A stretch of DNA of 5,186 bases, taken from NCBI GenBank assembly GCA_005800795.1, contig SYEN01000445.1, forward strand, positions 1-5,186, written 5' to 3'. Shown here piece after piece: positions 1 to 5,186 of this stretch (within the stretch, counting starts at the first letter, position 1; the number at the start of each line of letters is the position of its first letter). The notes beneath the pieces are model-generated. The model saw nothing but the letters and a program-made list of their open reading frames with translations, searched no databases and was not told the origin of the DNA. A program made the translations under genes and the position numbers. This stretch comes from Burkholderiales bacterium. GTDB taxonomy: Bacteria > Pseudomonadota > Gammaproteobacteria > Burkholderiales > SG8-41.

Positions 1-40
1 CCATCACCCGATGGAGTCCCGCCTGCGCGGGAATGACGAG
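1..40. repeat. Intergenic repeat fragment with two adjacent hairpins (dRS3-like core)
   Basis: Two perfect inverted repeats lie side by side. CCATC (1-5) pairs with GATGG (10-14) across a 4-base loop. TCCCGC (17-22) pairs with GCGGGA (27-32) across the loop CTGC. The second hairpin and its flank (GTCCCGCCTGCGCGGGAAT) resemble the short dispersed repeats with a TTCCCGC...GCGGGAA core that are common in proteobacterial intergenic DNA, such as Neisseria dRS3. It lies about 75-90 bases past the stop codon of the last gene. It could stop transcription or stabilise the 3' end of the operon mRNA, but no T-run follows the stem on the minus strand, so it is not a classical intrinsic terminator. The element may continue beyond the window edge. 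The assignment to a repeat class is from memory of such elements. Confidence 0.55.
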
Positions 41-41
41 G

Positions 42-86
42 ATATTTAGGTATGCTGTACAGCATTGACCGGGAAACTCCAAATAT
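42..86. other. Nested inverted repeats around a perfect 14-base palindrome
   Basis: Positions 52-65 (ATGCTGTACAGCAT) are a perfect palindrome. It lies inside a wider inverted repeat: ATATTT (42-47) plus GG (49-50) can pair with CC (79-80) plus AAATAT (81-86), leaving A48 bulged. The structure starts 23 bases past the stop codon of the last gene. It could be part of a transcription end or mRNA-stabilising structure, a protein-binding site, or a remnant of the repeat next to it. With one copy in view, these cannot be told apart. No open reading frame occupies positions 1-108. Confidence 0.4.
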
Positions 87-108
87 TATCGCACCCAAAG
101 AAAGCGGC

Positions 109-1329
109 TCATAACCCTGGCCGATACAAACCCGGCGTGATGGAACCCGCCTCACGATCCCGCCAGTACCGCCCCAACACGCGCGCGTGGCACTCTGGCC
201 AGGCGTGATTTTCGTCGAGAAACTCACCAGCCTTGCAACCAAAATGTTCAGAGGCCGCGGCATCAATCACCGTGAGGTGATTGTCCCTCGCCCATGCCGT
301 CAACACGGCTTTGGTGCGCGCCAGGCAACCGCCCAAGGCGGGCACTTTGAACATCTCGGCTTCCAGCCCCGGCACCAGCGGCGGCAACACAAACACCGCC
401 CAGCCGCCGGCCGCCCATACGCGCTGCGCGAACGCCCCCAGGCGTTTCAGGTGTAGGAGGTTGGGCTCTCCCTGCGCGCTACACAAAAATTGCGAGAACT
501 GCGAGCTGGGCGCCGCCATGGCCTGTGCACGCAGGCGGGCGCGTGCATCGCTCAAGTGTTCTTCGCCGGCGAAGGTCCAACTGCCGTCGTAACGAAAGCT
601 CAGACAAGCGCCGCGCCCTATCACGTCAAAGTCGCGTGCCGGCAGGCCGTCGGGGCAGCGGTACTCGGTATCACCCGCTTGAAAAAACACCCGCCGGAAA
701 TTCGCCCACGGATCGCTGGTGCGTCCTATGCCACCCAGCGTTCTGCCCAAGATAGCGATTTTCGGTGCTGACAGCGCATCCATAATTTTGCGCGTGAGCG
801 GCACCGCCACGGCGCCGCCGTAGCCCGCCAGTTGCGCGGCAGGCGTCAGATCCACCACCGCCGCCGCGCCCGGCTGATACAACACGCCAATGGCCCAATC
901 CAGGCCGATCAAAAAATTGCGTACTTGCGAATGCTGCCTTTCAATAAACTCCGCCTCGCCGATCACTGCGGCCGTACTGTTGGCGGTGAGCGTGAAGTTA
1001 TACGCACGCAGCCCGTTCGGAAACATCGCCTCTGTCACGCCCATCAGCGATGAGGCGCCGAGCACCAGCGTGTTGATTTCCGGCAGCCGGTCCGCCAGCC
1101 GCAGCGCCTTGAACGGCCGCGAATTCGTCATGGGCGGCGCATAGGTGACGCCGCGGGTGGCTTGCTGCCAGGCGCTGGCTTTCTGCAAAGCCTCAAGGCT
1201 GCCCAGCGCGCGCTCGCCCAGCACCAGGTTGAGCGCCAGAATGACACCCAAAGCCGCCACGAAAACTCCAATAAAAACAAATAGATAGCGTTTTGCCGCC
1301 GAAACCGTTAAGACAACAACAAGCGTCAT
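109..1329 (-). CDS. Membrane-anchored SGNH-like protein of unknown function, possible polysaccharide O-acyltransferase or esterase
   Basis: The protein has 406 residues. One hydrophobic helix at about residues 15-37, preceded by Lys13 and Arg14, should anchor it in the inner membrane with the rest in the periplasm. A beta strand then leads into LVLGASSLMG (88-97), which looks like SGNH block I with Ser93 or Ser94 as nucleophile. Near the end, FLDENH (370-375) gives a D-x-x-H pair (Asp372, His375) like the Asp-His dyad of SGNH hydrolases. The segment FLIGLDW (139-145) matches a conserved strand I have seen in uncharacterised SGNH-like proteins from polysaccharide loci. Relatives such as AlgX, AlgJ and DltD act on cell-surface polymers, so acylation or deacylation of the glycan is a reasonable inference, not a demonstrated role. 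It is the last gene of the operon, starting 21 bases after the aminotransferase stop. The ATG at 1329 has only a weak ribosome-binding site. The stop is TGA. No specific gene name is recognised. Confidence 0.85.
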   Translation of the reverse strand: MTLVVVLTVSAAKRYLFVFIGVFVAALGVILALNLVLGERALGSLEALQKASAWQQATRGVTYAPPMTNSRPFKALRLADRLPEINTLVLGASSLMGVTEAMFPNGLRAYNFTLTANSTAAVIGEAEFIERQHSQVRNFLIGLDWAIGVLYQPGAAAVVDLTPAAQLAGYGGAVAVPLTRKIMDALSAPKIAILGRTLGGIGRTSDPWANFRRVFFQAGDTEYRCPDGLPARDFDVIGRGACLSFRYDGSWTFAGEEHLSDARARLRAQAMAAPSSQFSQFLCSAQGEPNLLHLKRLGAFAQRVWAAGGWAVFVLPPLVPGLEAEMFKVPALGGCLARTKAVLTAWARDNHLTVIDAAASEHFGCKAGEFLDENHAWPECHARVLGRYWRDREAGSITPGLYRPGL

Positions 1330-1350
1330 CAGCAGCGCCCGGCTAACGCG

Positions 1351-2478
1351 TTATCGGCGCCGCGGCCACGCATTACACGCGGCGACTACGGCCTCGACCT
1401 GCGCGTCACTCATCACCGGGCTGATGGGGATGCTCAACACTTCACGATGGATGGCCTCGGTGATCGGATACGAACGCTCACGCCACTCCCGATACGCCTG
1501 CTGGTGATGCGGCGGCAGCGGATAATGAATCAGCGTGCCGATGCCGGCGTGGTGCAGATGGGCTTGTAAGGCTTCGCGCGCCGGGCTGCGCACCACGAAG
1601 ACGTGCCACACCGGTTCATTGTGATCGCCGGCAACCGGCAAAGTGATGTGCGGATGTTGAATCTCGTAGAGATATCGCGCGGCAATCGCGCGCCGCCGCT
1701 GATTGTCGGCATCCAGCCGCGCGAGCTTTACGCGCAACAGCGCCGCCTGCAATTCATCGAGACGGCTGTTGACGCCTTTGTAGAGGTTTTCGTATTTCTT
1801 GTGCGAGCCATAGTTACGCAACGCCCGCAGCGTGTCGGCCAGTGCGCTATCGTTGGTGGTCACCGCACCCGCATCGCCCAGGGCGCCGAAATTCTTGCTG
1901 GGGAAAAAACTGTGGCCGCTGGCGTCCCCCAGCGCGCCCGCGCACACGCCTGCATGCTGCGCGCCGTGCGCCTGCGCGCTGTCTTCCAGCACTTTCAAGC
2001 CGTGTTTGCGCGCCACCGCGTTGATCGCTGTCATGTTCGCAGTTTGGCCGTAGAGATGCACCGGCAGGATGGCGCGTGTACGCGGCCCCACGTGCTGTTC
2101 GATCAACGCCGCATCGAGATTCATGGTGGCATCGGGCTCCACCAGCACCGGGGTCAATCCGTTCCCGGTTATGGCGAGAATCGTCGCGATATAGGTGTTG
2201 GCGGGCACGATTACTTCATCACCCGCCTTCAGCACGCCCAATTCCAGCCACGCGCGCAGCACCAGCACCAGCGCATCCAGCCCGTTGCCAACGCCGATGC
2301 AATGGCGCGTGCCGCAGTAAGCCGCGTATTCCGCTTCGAATGCTTCCACCTCTTTGCCCAGCACATACCAGCCGCTGTCGAGCACACGGGTGAACGCCGC
2401 GATCAGCGCTTCGCGGTCGCGCGCGTTAATGCCGCCAAGATCAAGAAACGGGATAGGCAAATTATTCAATAAAAACAT
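1351..2478 (-). CDS. fdtB: PLP-dependent sugar aminotransferase, DegT/DnrJ/EryC1/StrS family (FdtB/QdtB-like)
   Basis: This 375-residue protein is full length for its family. It should transfer an amino group, usually from glutamate, to C3 of a dTDP-3-keto-6-deoxyhexose, giving dTDP-Fuc3N or dTDP-Qui3N in the cytoplasm. Family marks are clear: IPFLDL (9-14) at the N-terminus, GVGNGLDAL (62-70) in the cofactor phosphate region, VPANTYIAT (91-99), LEDSAQAHGA (164-173) with Asp166 expected to hold the pyridine nitrogen, and FFPSKN (191-196) with Lys195 as the Schiff-base lysine, followed by GALGDAGA. NSRLDELQAA (237-246) is also typical. The ATG at 2478 is chosen because it follows the acetyltransferase stop by 4 bases and leaves the usual short N-terminus. 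A longer frame reaching 2547 would add an Arg-rich stretch overlapping that gene. No good ribosome-binding site is visible, so translation may depend on coupling. The C3 specificity is inferred from the neighbouring ketoisomerase. The symbol is tentative, because qdtB would fit equally well. Confidence 0.93.
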   Translation of the reverse strand: MFLLNNLPIPFLDLGGINARDREALIAAFTRVLDSGWYVLGKEVEAFEAEYAAYCGTRHCIGVGNGLDALVLVLRAWLELGVLKAGDEVIVPANTYIATILAITGNGLTPVLVEPDATMNLDAALIEQHVGPRTRAILPVHLYGQTANMTAINAVARKHGLKVLEDSAQAHGAQHAGVCAGALGDASGHSFFPSKNFGALGDAGAVTTNDSALADTLRALRNYGSHKKYENLYKGVNSRLDELQAALLRVKLARLDADNQRRRAIAARYLYEIQHPHITLPVAGDHNEPVWHVFVVRSPAREALQAHLHHAGIGTLIHYPLPPHHQQAYREWRERSYPITEAIHREVLSIPISPVMSDAQVEAVVAACNAWPRRR

Positions 2479-2482
2479 ATAC

Positions 2483-2947
2483 TTACAATAGGCCTCGGTC
2501 AACCGCGCGCGCAGGGTTGCCCACCACCGTGGCCCCCGCCGGCACATCGCGCGTCACCACCGCGCCCGCGCCGACCAAGGCATTCTCGCCGATGGTCACG
2601 CCGCCCAGCACGGTGGCGTTGGCGCCAATGGAAGCCCCGTTGCCGATCACGATGCCCTGAAACACCTCGGGGTAGCGCTTCGAGCGTGGATACTTGTCGT
2701 TGGTAAACGTGGCGTTGGGGCCGATGAACACATCATTACCCACGCGCATGCCATCCCACAAATACACGCCGCATTTCAGCGTCACGCGGTCGCCCATCAC
2801 CACGTCGTTTTCGACAAAGCAATGCGCATTGAGATTGCAATCGCGGCCGATAGTTGCGCCGGCCAATACCACGGTGTGCTGCCATACTTGCGTGCCGGTG
2901 CCGACGTTGGTTGTCTGCACCTCAGCAGTGGGGTGGATGCGCGTCAC
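2483..2947 (-). CDS. Hexapeptide-repeat sugar N-acetyltransferase (FdtC/QdtC-like, as in the WxcM N-terminal domain)
   Basis: This 154-residue protein consists almost wholly of imperfect hexapeptide repeats (V/I-G-x-x-x-x pattern) forming a left-handed parallel beta-helix, an acetyl-CoA-dependent fold that works as a trimer. FTNDKYPRSK (81-90) is typical of the WxcM-N/FdtC/WlbB group that acetylates the 3-amino group of nucleotide-linked sugars. The end motif GNPAR (143-147) is shared by most such enzymes. The expected reaction is dTDP-3-amino-3,6-dideoxyhexose to dTDP-Fuc3NAc or dTDP-Qui3NAc. I chose the GTG start at 2947 because it makes a GTGA overlap with the ketoisomerase stop. A TTG two codons upstream (2953), closer to the AAGG sequence, is the alternative. 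In Xanthomonas WxcM this domain is fused to the ketoisomerase; here they are separate genes, with the ketoisomerase first. Family is near certain; substrate is inferred from context. Confidence 0.92.
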   Translation of the reverse strand: MTRIHPTAEVQTTNVGTGTQVWQHTVVLAGATIGRDCNLNAHCFVENDVVMGDRVTLKCGVYLWDGMRVGNDVFIGPNATFTNDKYPRSKRYPEVFQGIVIGNGASIGANATVLGGVTIGENALVGAGAVVTRDVPAGATVVGNPARAVDRGLL

Positions 2948-3342
2948 CGGCAAGCCGCCTTGAAAGCATCATAGTTGCGGATGTAGTCAGCTTCGTCATA
3001 CCAGTTATCCGCCAGCACCAGCAACACGCAGCCTTCAGAGAATTCGTACATCTCGTGCCACACCATGGGGTCCAGCAGCAGCCCCTGCGTGTTGCGCGAC
3101 AACAGGATTTCCTCGCGTGATTGACCATCGTCGAGCAACACCTTGCACGAACCGGAGAGACACACCATCAGTTGCCGCAATGTGTGGTGAGCATGGCGGC
3201 CCCGCCGTGCTCCCGGCAGCGTGCCATAGATGTAATACGTGCGCTTCACCGGAAACGGCACGTTGCGCTCCCCTTCCAGCGCGACCAACCAGCCCAAATG
3301 GTCGCCGCGTTGTTCGAACTCGATGGTCTGCGCGATACTCAT
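2944..3342 (-). CDS. fdtA: dTDP-4-keto-6-deoxyglucose 3,4-ketoisomerase (FdtA/QdtA family cupin)
   Basis: This small cupin of 132 residues is normal length for FdtA/QdtA enzymes, which move the keto group of dTDP-4-keto-6-deoxyglucose from C4 to C3. Visible marks are IEFEQRGDHLGWLVALEG (7-24), FPVKRTYYI (30-38), RGRHAHH (47-53) with the catalytic histidine pair His50 and His52, LMVCLSGSCKVLLDDG (58-73), PMVWHEMYEFSEG (92-104), and DEADYIRNYD (116-125). FdtA gives the galacto and QdtA the gluco product. As I recall the two reference enzymes, FdtA has Trp-His-Glu-Met and an Arg before the first conserved Gly, while QdtA has Trp-Arg-Glu-Met and Tyr. This protein has His96 (FdtA-like) but Leu16 at the other site, so fdtA is a lean, not proof. 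The ATG at 3342 overlaps the GtrA-family stop by ATGA; a GGAG lies 11 bases upstream. A frame open further upstream, to 3714, gives no family-like sequence and is rejected as a start. Confidence 0.92.
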   Translation of the reverse strand: MSIAQTIEFEQRGDHLGWLVALEGERNVPFPVKRTYYIYGTLPGARRGRHAHHTLRQLMVCLSGSCKVLLDDGQSREEILLSRNTQGLLLDPMVWHEMYEFSEGCVLLVLADNWYDEADYIRNYDAFKAACR

Positions 3343-3734
3343 GAACGGGGATTCTCCGCCAGGCGCATGCTCCAGCGCGAGCCGAAATAATTCACCGGCA
3401 GCATCAGCGCGGCGGTGACAAAAATGGCGATGCGCGCGTGCAGCCCAAGGTGCTCGATCAACGCATTGTTGAGCAACGTACCAGCCAGACCGCTCATACC
3501 GTAAAACAGGGCAAACACCACGAAACGCCGCCACGACACGGTTGCGTGAAACACATGCCGCGCATAGGAGAAATACGCCCACACAATACCAGCGGCGTAG
3601 GCCAGCACATACGCAGGCGCGTGATTCATCACAAACAGAGCTGCCTGATACACCGCAATGGAAAAAAGTGTGTTGACTGCACCCGCTGCCACGAAGCGGG
3701 CGACGGACGGCCATCGGGCTTCGTTAGCCATCAT
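3339..3734 (-). CDS. GtrA-family four-helix membrane protein, putative lipid-linked sugar translocase
   Basis: This 131-residue protein has four hydrophobic segments at about residues 13-33, 41-59, 70-92 and 102-118, the layout of the GtrA family. GtrA proteins are thought to move undecaprenyl-phosphate-linked sugars across the inner membrane, working with a GtrB-type glycosyltransferase. RFVAAGAVNTLFS (13-25) near the first helix and LPVNYFGSRWSM (112-123) at the end match family signatures. The start is a choice. The ATG at 3734 has GGGA 6 bases upstream and gives the usual short N-terminus. The ATG at 3764 would overlap the glycosyltransferase stop by 8 bases (ATGAGTAA) and add 10 residues, but shows no ribosome-binding site. 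A frame open to 3866 adds non-family sequence. The gene directly follows the GtrB-like enzyme and overlaps the ketoisomerase by 4 bases, which supports a shared job. Confidence 0.9.
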   Translation of the reverse strand: MMANEARWPSVARFVAAGAVNTLFSIAVYQAALFVMNHAPAYVLAYAAGIVWAYFSYARHVFHATVSWRRFVVFALFYGMSGLAGTLLNNALIEHLGLHARIAIFVTAALMLPVNYFGSRWSMRLAENPRS

Positions 3735-3756
3735 GACGTTTCCCGCGTCACCCGTG

Positions 3757-4701
3757 TTACTCATGGCGGCCATCAAACGCGCTACGCGCACGCACGATGC
3801 CCAGCGGCCGCTGCTTGGTGTTCTCGTACGCCCGCCATACGTAATTGCCGACGATGCCCAGACCAAACAAAATCAGCGACGCCGAAAACAGGATGGTCAC
3901 CATGATCGCCGTATAGCCCTGCACCGGAATCATCCCCAGCAGCCGTGCCGCGATCAGCGCGATGCCCAGCAGCAAAAACACCACCGTGCCAGCGAAACCC
4001 ATCAGGGTGAGCAACGTAATCGGAATGTCGGTAAACGAAAAAATACTGTCGAACAGGTAGTTGATTTTCTTGCGCAAGGTCCAGCCGCTCTTACCTTCTT
4101 CACGTGCGAGACGCTGATACGGAACCTCCACGCGCGGGAAGCCGATCCAGTATAGTTGCGCCACCAGCGAGCTGTGCGCCTCGTCCAGTGCCATCAACGC
4201 GTCCTTCGCCTTTGAGGTGACGGCAAACATATCGACGCCGCCCGGCGGCATCTCCGGGTTGATCAACACGCGATACAGCCCCCAGAACACGCGGCTGGGG
4301 ACTTGCTGGCGCAGCGCGTCATTGCGCCCGGCGCGTGTGCCTACCGCGACGTCGTGGCCTTCGCCAAGCACGCGAAAAAACTCTGTTACCAGCGAAGGCG
4401 GCTCTTGCAGATCGGCAGCCATCACCGCGATAAAACGGCCACGCGCGGCGGCTAGCCCCGTGCGGATGGCGGTGAAAGAACCGAAGTTGCGTGACAAAGC
4501 AATGAGTTGCGAGGGCAACGCGAACGCTGGCAAATGCTCGGCAAGCCAGGCCTCGGAGCGATCTGGGCTGCCATCAATCACGAACACCACCTCCAACGTG
4601 CCAGCGGTTCCGGCGGCGATGCCGCGCACAGCCTCCAGCACGCGCGGCAAGAACGACTCGTTGCGGTAAACCGGAATAATCAGGGAATAGCTGATCGTCA
4701 T
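3757..4701 (-). CDS. Family 2 glycosyltransferase, polyprenyl-phosphate type (GtrB/ArnC/DPM1-like)
   Basis: This 314-residue protein has a GT-A domain (about 1-215) followed by two membrane helices (about 227-254 and 265-289) and a short basic tail. Visible motifs are SLIIPVYRNE (6-15), VVFVIDGSPD (38-47) with Asp43, ALSRNFGSFTAIRTGL (68-83), and the metal-binding region AADLQEPP (95-102) with Asp97. GGVDMFA (154-160) and the basic YQRLAREEGKSGWTLRKK (195-212) before the helices follow the DPM1/GtrB pattern. Members transfer a hexose from a nucleotide sugar to undecaprenyl or dolichyl phosphate at the cytoplasmic face of the membrane. A GtrA-family gene follows, as in serotype-conversion clusters, though there gtrA usually comes first. 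The donor could be the dTDP amino sugar made by the downstream genes, but the sequence does not fix it, and direct transfer to a glycan chain is also possible. The ATG at 4701 fits the family N-terminus but has no visible ribosome-binding site. The stop is TAA. Confidence 0.92.
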   Translation of the reverse strand: MTISYSLIIPVYRNESFLPRVLEAVRGIAAGTAGTLEVVFVIDGSPDRSEAWLAEHLPAFALPSQLIALSRNFGSFTAIRTGLAAARGRFIAVMAADLQEPPSLVTEFFRVLGEGHDVAVGTRAGRNDALRQQVPSRVFWGLYRVLINPEMPPGGVDMFAVTSKAKDALMALDEAHSSLVAQLYWIGFPRVEVPYQRLAREEGKSGWTLRKKINYLFDSIFSFTDIPITLLTLMGFAGTVVFLLLGIALIAARLLGMIPVQGYTAIMVTILFSASLILFGLGIVGNYVWRAYENTKQRPLGIVRARSAFDGRHE

Positions 4702-4758
4702 TGAGACGGGCGCGCGTTATGTCGAAGATACTGTGGAGCGTCGTGCGATAGGTGTTTG

Positions 4759-4787
4759 ATTATACGATTTATTTTCCGGGGTAACGC
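4759..4787 (-). promoter_or_regulatory. Candidate promoter for the six downstream genes
   Basis: On the minus strand a perfect TATAAT (4764 down to 4759) lies in an AT-rich patch within the 95-base gap between the truncated acyltransferase and the glycosyltransferase. The hexamer 17 bases upstream (GCGTTA, 4787-4782) is a poor -35 match, so sigma-70 activity would be weak or activator-dependent. A start near 4752 would leave a leader of about 50 bases before the ATG at 4701. No terminator-like hairpin with a T-run follows the acyltransferase stop, so read-through from upstream is also likely. This is the only gene-free gap above 25 bases between genes in the window. Confidence 0.35.
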
Positions 4788-4796
4788 CACGCCAGG

Positions 4797-5186
4797 CTAA
4801 ATCCCGACCTCACGCATCACCCCTCGCCGCACCAGCCGCGCCGGGTTGCCGCTCAACACGCAATTGGCGTCGTTGAAATCGCCGCGCACCAGCGCACTTG
4901 CGCCGATGACCATGCCCTTTGCCAAGCGCGTGTCCTTGGCGATGGTTGCGCCGAAACCGATCCACACGCGTTCGCCGATGATGATGGGCGCGGGCGGGTT
5001 GATCCAGTTTTTGTCCGCGTCATACAGCTTGTGAAAGTCGTTATCGACCAGGGTCGCATCCCACGAAATCAGCGCGTCGCGCCCGATGATGATTTGCTTC
5101 GCACAATAAATCGACACGCGCGCATTGGTCAGCACGTTGTCGCCGAGCTCAAGTTCTCCGGAACATACAATGCTCGAGCCGGGCCC
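4797..5186 (-). CDS. Left-handed beta-helix (hexapeptide) acyltransferase, 5' end cut by the window
   Basis: The frame is open from the window edge to the TAG at 4799-4797, giving 129 C-terminal residues. A GTG at 5135 is probably an internal Val codon, because the same frame continues upstream with family-like sequence (GELELGDNV), so the true start lies outside. Repeats such as IIIGRD, IIIGERVWIGFGATI, GMVIGASALV and the end motif SGNPARLVRR mark a left-handed beta-helix acyltransferase of the maltose/galactoside acetyltransferase (LbH-MAT, WbbJ/WcaF-like) group. DNDFHKLYD carries the His expected to be catalytic in that group. Such enzymes O- or N-acetylate sugars of surface polysaccharides with acetyl-CoA. 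It belongs to a different subgroup from the acetyltransferase at 2483-2947 and probably has another substrate. The complete family length is about 180-220 residues, so roughly a third is missing. Confidence 0.9.
   Translation of the reverse strand, partial: GPGSSIVCSGELELGDNVLTNARVSIYCAKQIIIGRDALISWDATLVDNDFHKLYDADKNWINPPAPIIIGERVWIGFGATIAKDTRLAKGMVIGASALVRGDFNDANCVLSGNPARLVRRGVMREVGI

Noticed and set aside
17..32. Intrinsic terminator for the operon
   Set aside because: The stem is strong, but no run of T follows on the minus strand, and the sequence fits a dispersed repeat better.
1..108. CRISPR array or tandem repeat
   Set aside because: The inverted repeats differ from one another, and no unit recurs at regular spacing.
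1603..2472. Plus-strand open frame of 289 codons opposite the aminotransferase gene
   Set aside because: It lies entirely antisense to a gene with clear family motifs, shows low-complexity His/Arg/Gln-rich sequence typical of GC-rich shadow frames, and has no recognisable domain.
2479..2547. A 23-residue N-terminal extension of the aminotransferase
   Set aside because: It overlaps the end of the acetyltransferase gene in another frame and is not like the family N-terminus, which begins just before the Pro-Phe-Leu-Asp-Leu motif.
3343..3714. A 124-residue N-terminal extension of the ketoisomerase
   Set aside because: The extra sequence lies inside the GtrA-family gene in another frame and is Cys/Arg-rich without family similarity. 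The ATG at 3342 gives the standard family length and an ATGA overlap.
3438..4155. Two overlapping plus-strand open frames (155 and 165 codons) opposite the GtrA-family and glycosyltransferase genes
   Set aside because: Both are antisense to well-supported genes and overlap each other in different frames. Their translations are rich in Arg, His, Gln and Thr with no family pattern.
3339..4701. Prophage serotype-conversion (gtr) cluster
   Set aside because: A GtrA-like and a GtrB-like gene are present, but the order is reversed, the neighbours are sugar-nucleotide enzymes, and no integrase, attachment site or phage gene is in view.

Overview
This window looks like the 3' part of a cell-surface polysaccharide (O-antigen, capsule or exopolysaccharide) gene cluster from a GC-rich Gram-negative bacterium, most likely a beta- or gammaproteobacterium. 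This inference rests on the GC-rich coding sequence, the gene families present, and a short intergenic repeat at the left edge with a core like the dRS3-type repeats of Neisseria and other proteobacteria. The exact taxon cannot be read from the sequence.

All seven genes lie on the minus strand, so transcription runs from high to low coordinates. In that order they are: (1) the 3' part of a left-handed beta-helix (hexapeptide) acyltransferase cut by the window edge (4797-5186); (2) a 95-base gap with a candidate -10 box; (3) a family 2 glycosyltransferase of the polyprenyl-phosphate type with two C-terminal membrane helices (3757-4701); (4) a GtrA-family four-helix membrane protein (3339-3734); (5) a cupin dTDP-hexose 3,4-ketoisomerase of the FdtA/QdtA family (2944-3342); (6) a hexapeptide N-acetyltransferase like FdtC/QdtC and the WxcM N-terminus (2483-2947); (7) a DegT/DnrJ/EryC1/StrS PLP aminotransferase like FdtB/QdtB (1351-2478); (8) a membrane-anchored SGNH-like protein of unknown function (109-1329). 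Left of this, positions 1-108 hold no gene but several hairpin-forming sequences. Genes 3 to 8 are separated by no more than about 22 bases or overlap by 4, so they read as one operon.

Genes 5, 6 and 7 form a complete set for turning dTDP-4-keto-6-deoxyglucose into a dTDP-3-acetamido-3,6-dideoxyhexose: ketoisomerase, then aminotransferase, then N-acetyltransferase. The product is dTDP-Fuc3NAc or dTDP-Qui3NAc. One active-site motif in the isomerase (Trp-His-Glu-Met) favours the galacto product (Fuc3N), but a second expected determinant is replaced by Leu. The upstream steps (RmlA, RmlB) are not in the window. The polyprenyl-phosphate glycosyltransferase and GtrA protein could load a sugar onto undecaprenyl phosphate and move it across the inner membrane, as GtrB and GtrA do in phage serotype conversion. 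The final SGNH-like protein could then acylate or deacylate the glycan on the periplasmic side. These links are inferred from gene context.

I see no mobile element, CRISPR array or RNA gene. No part of the window is clearly a new system. The least explained parts are the SGNH-like protein, the unusual residues in the isomerase, and the pairing of an amino-sugar cassette with a GtrA/GtrB-like pair.
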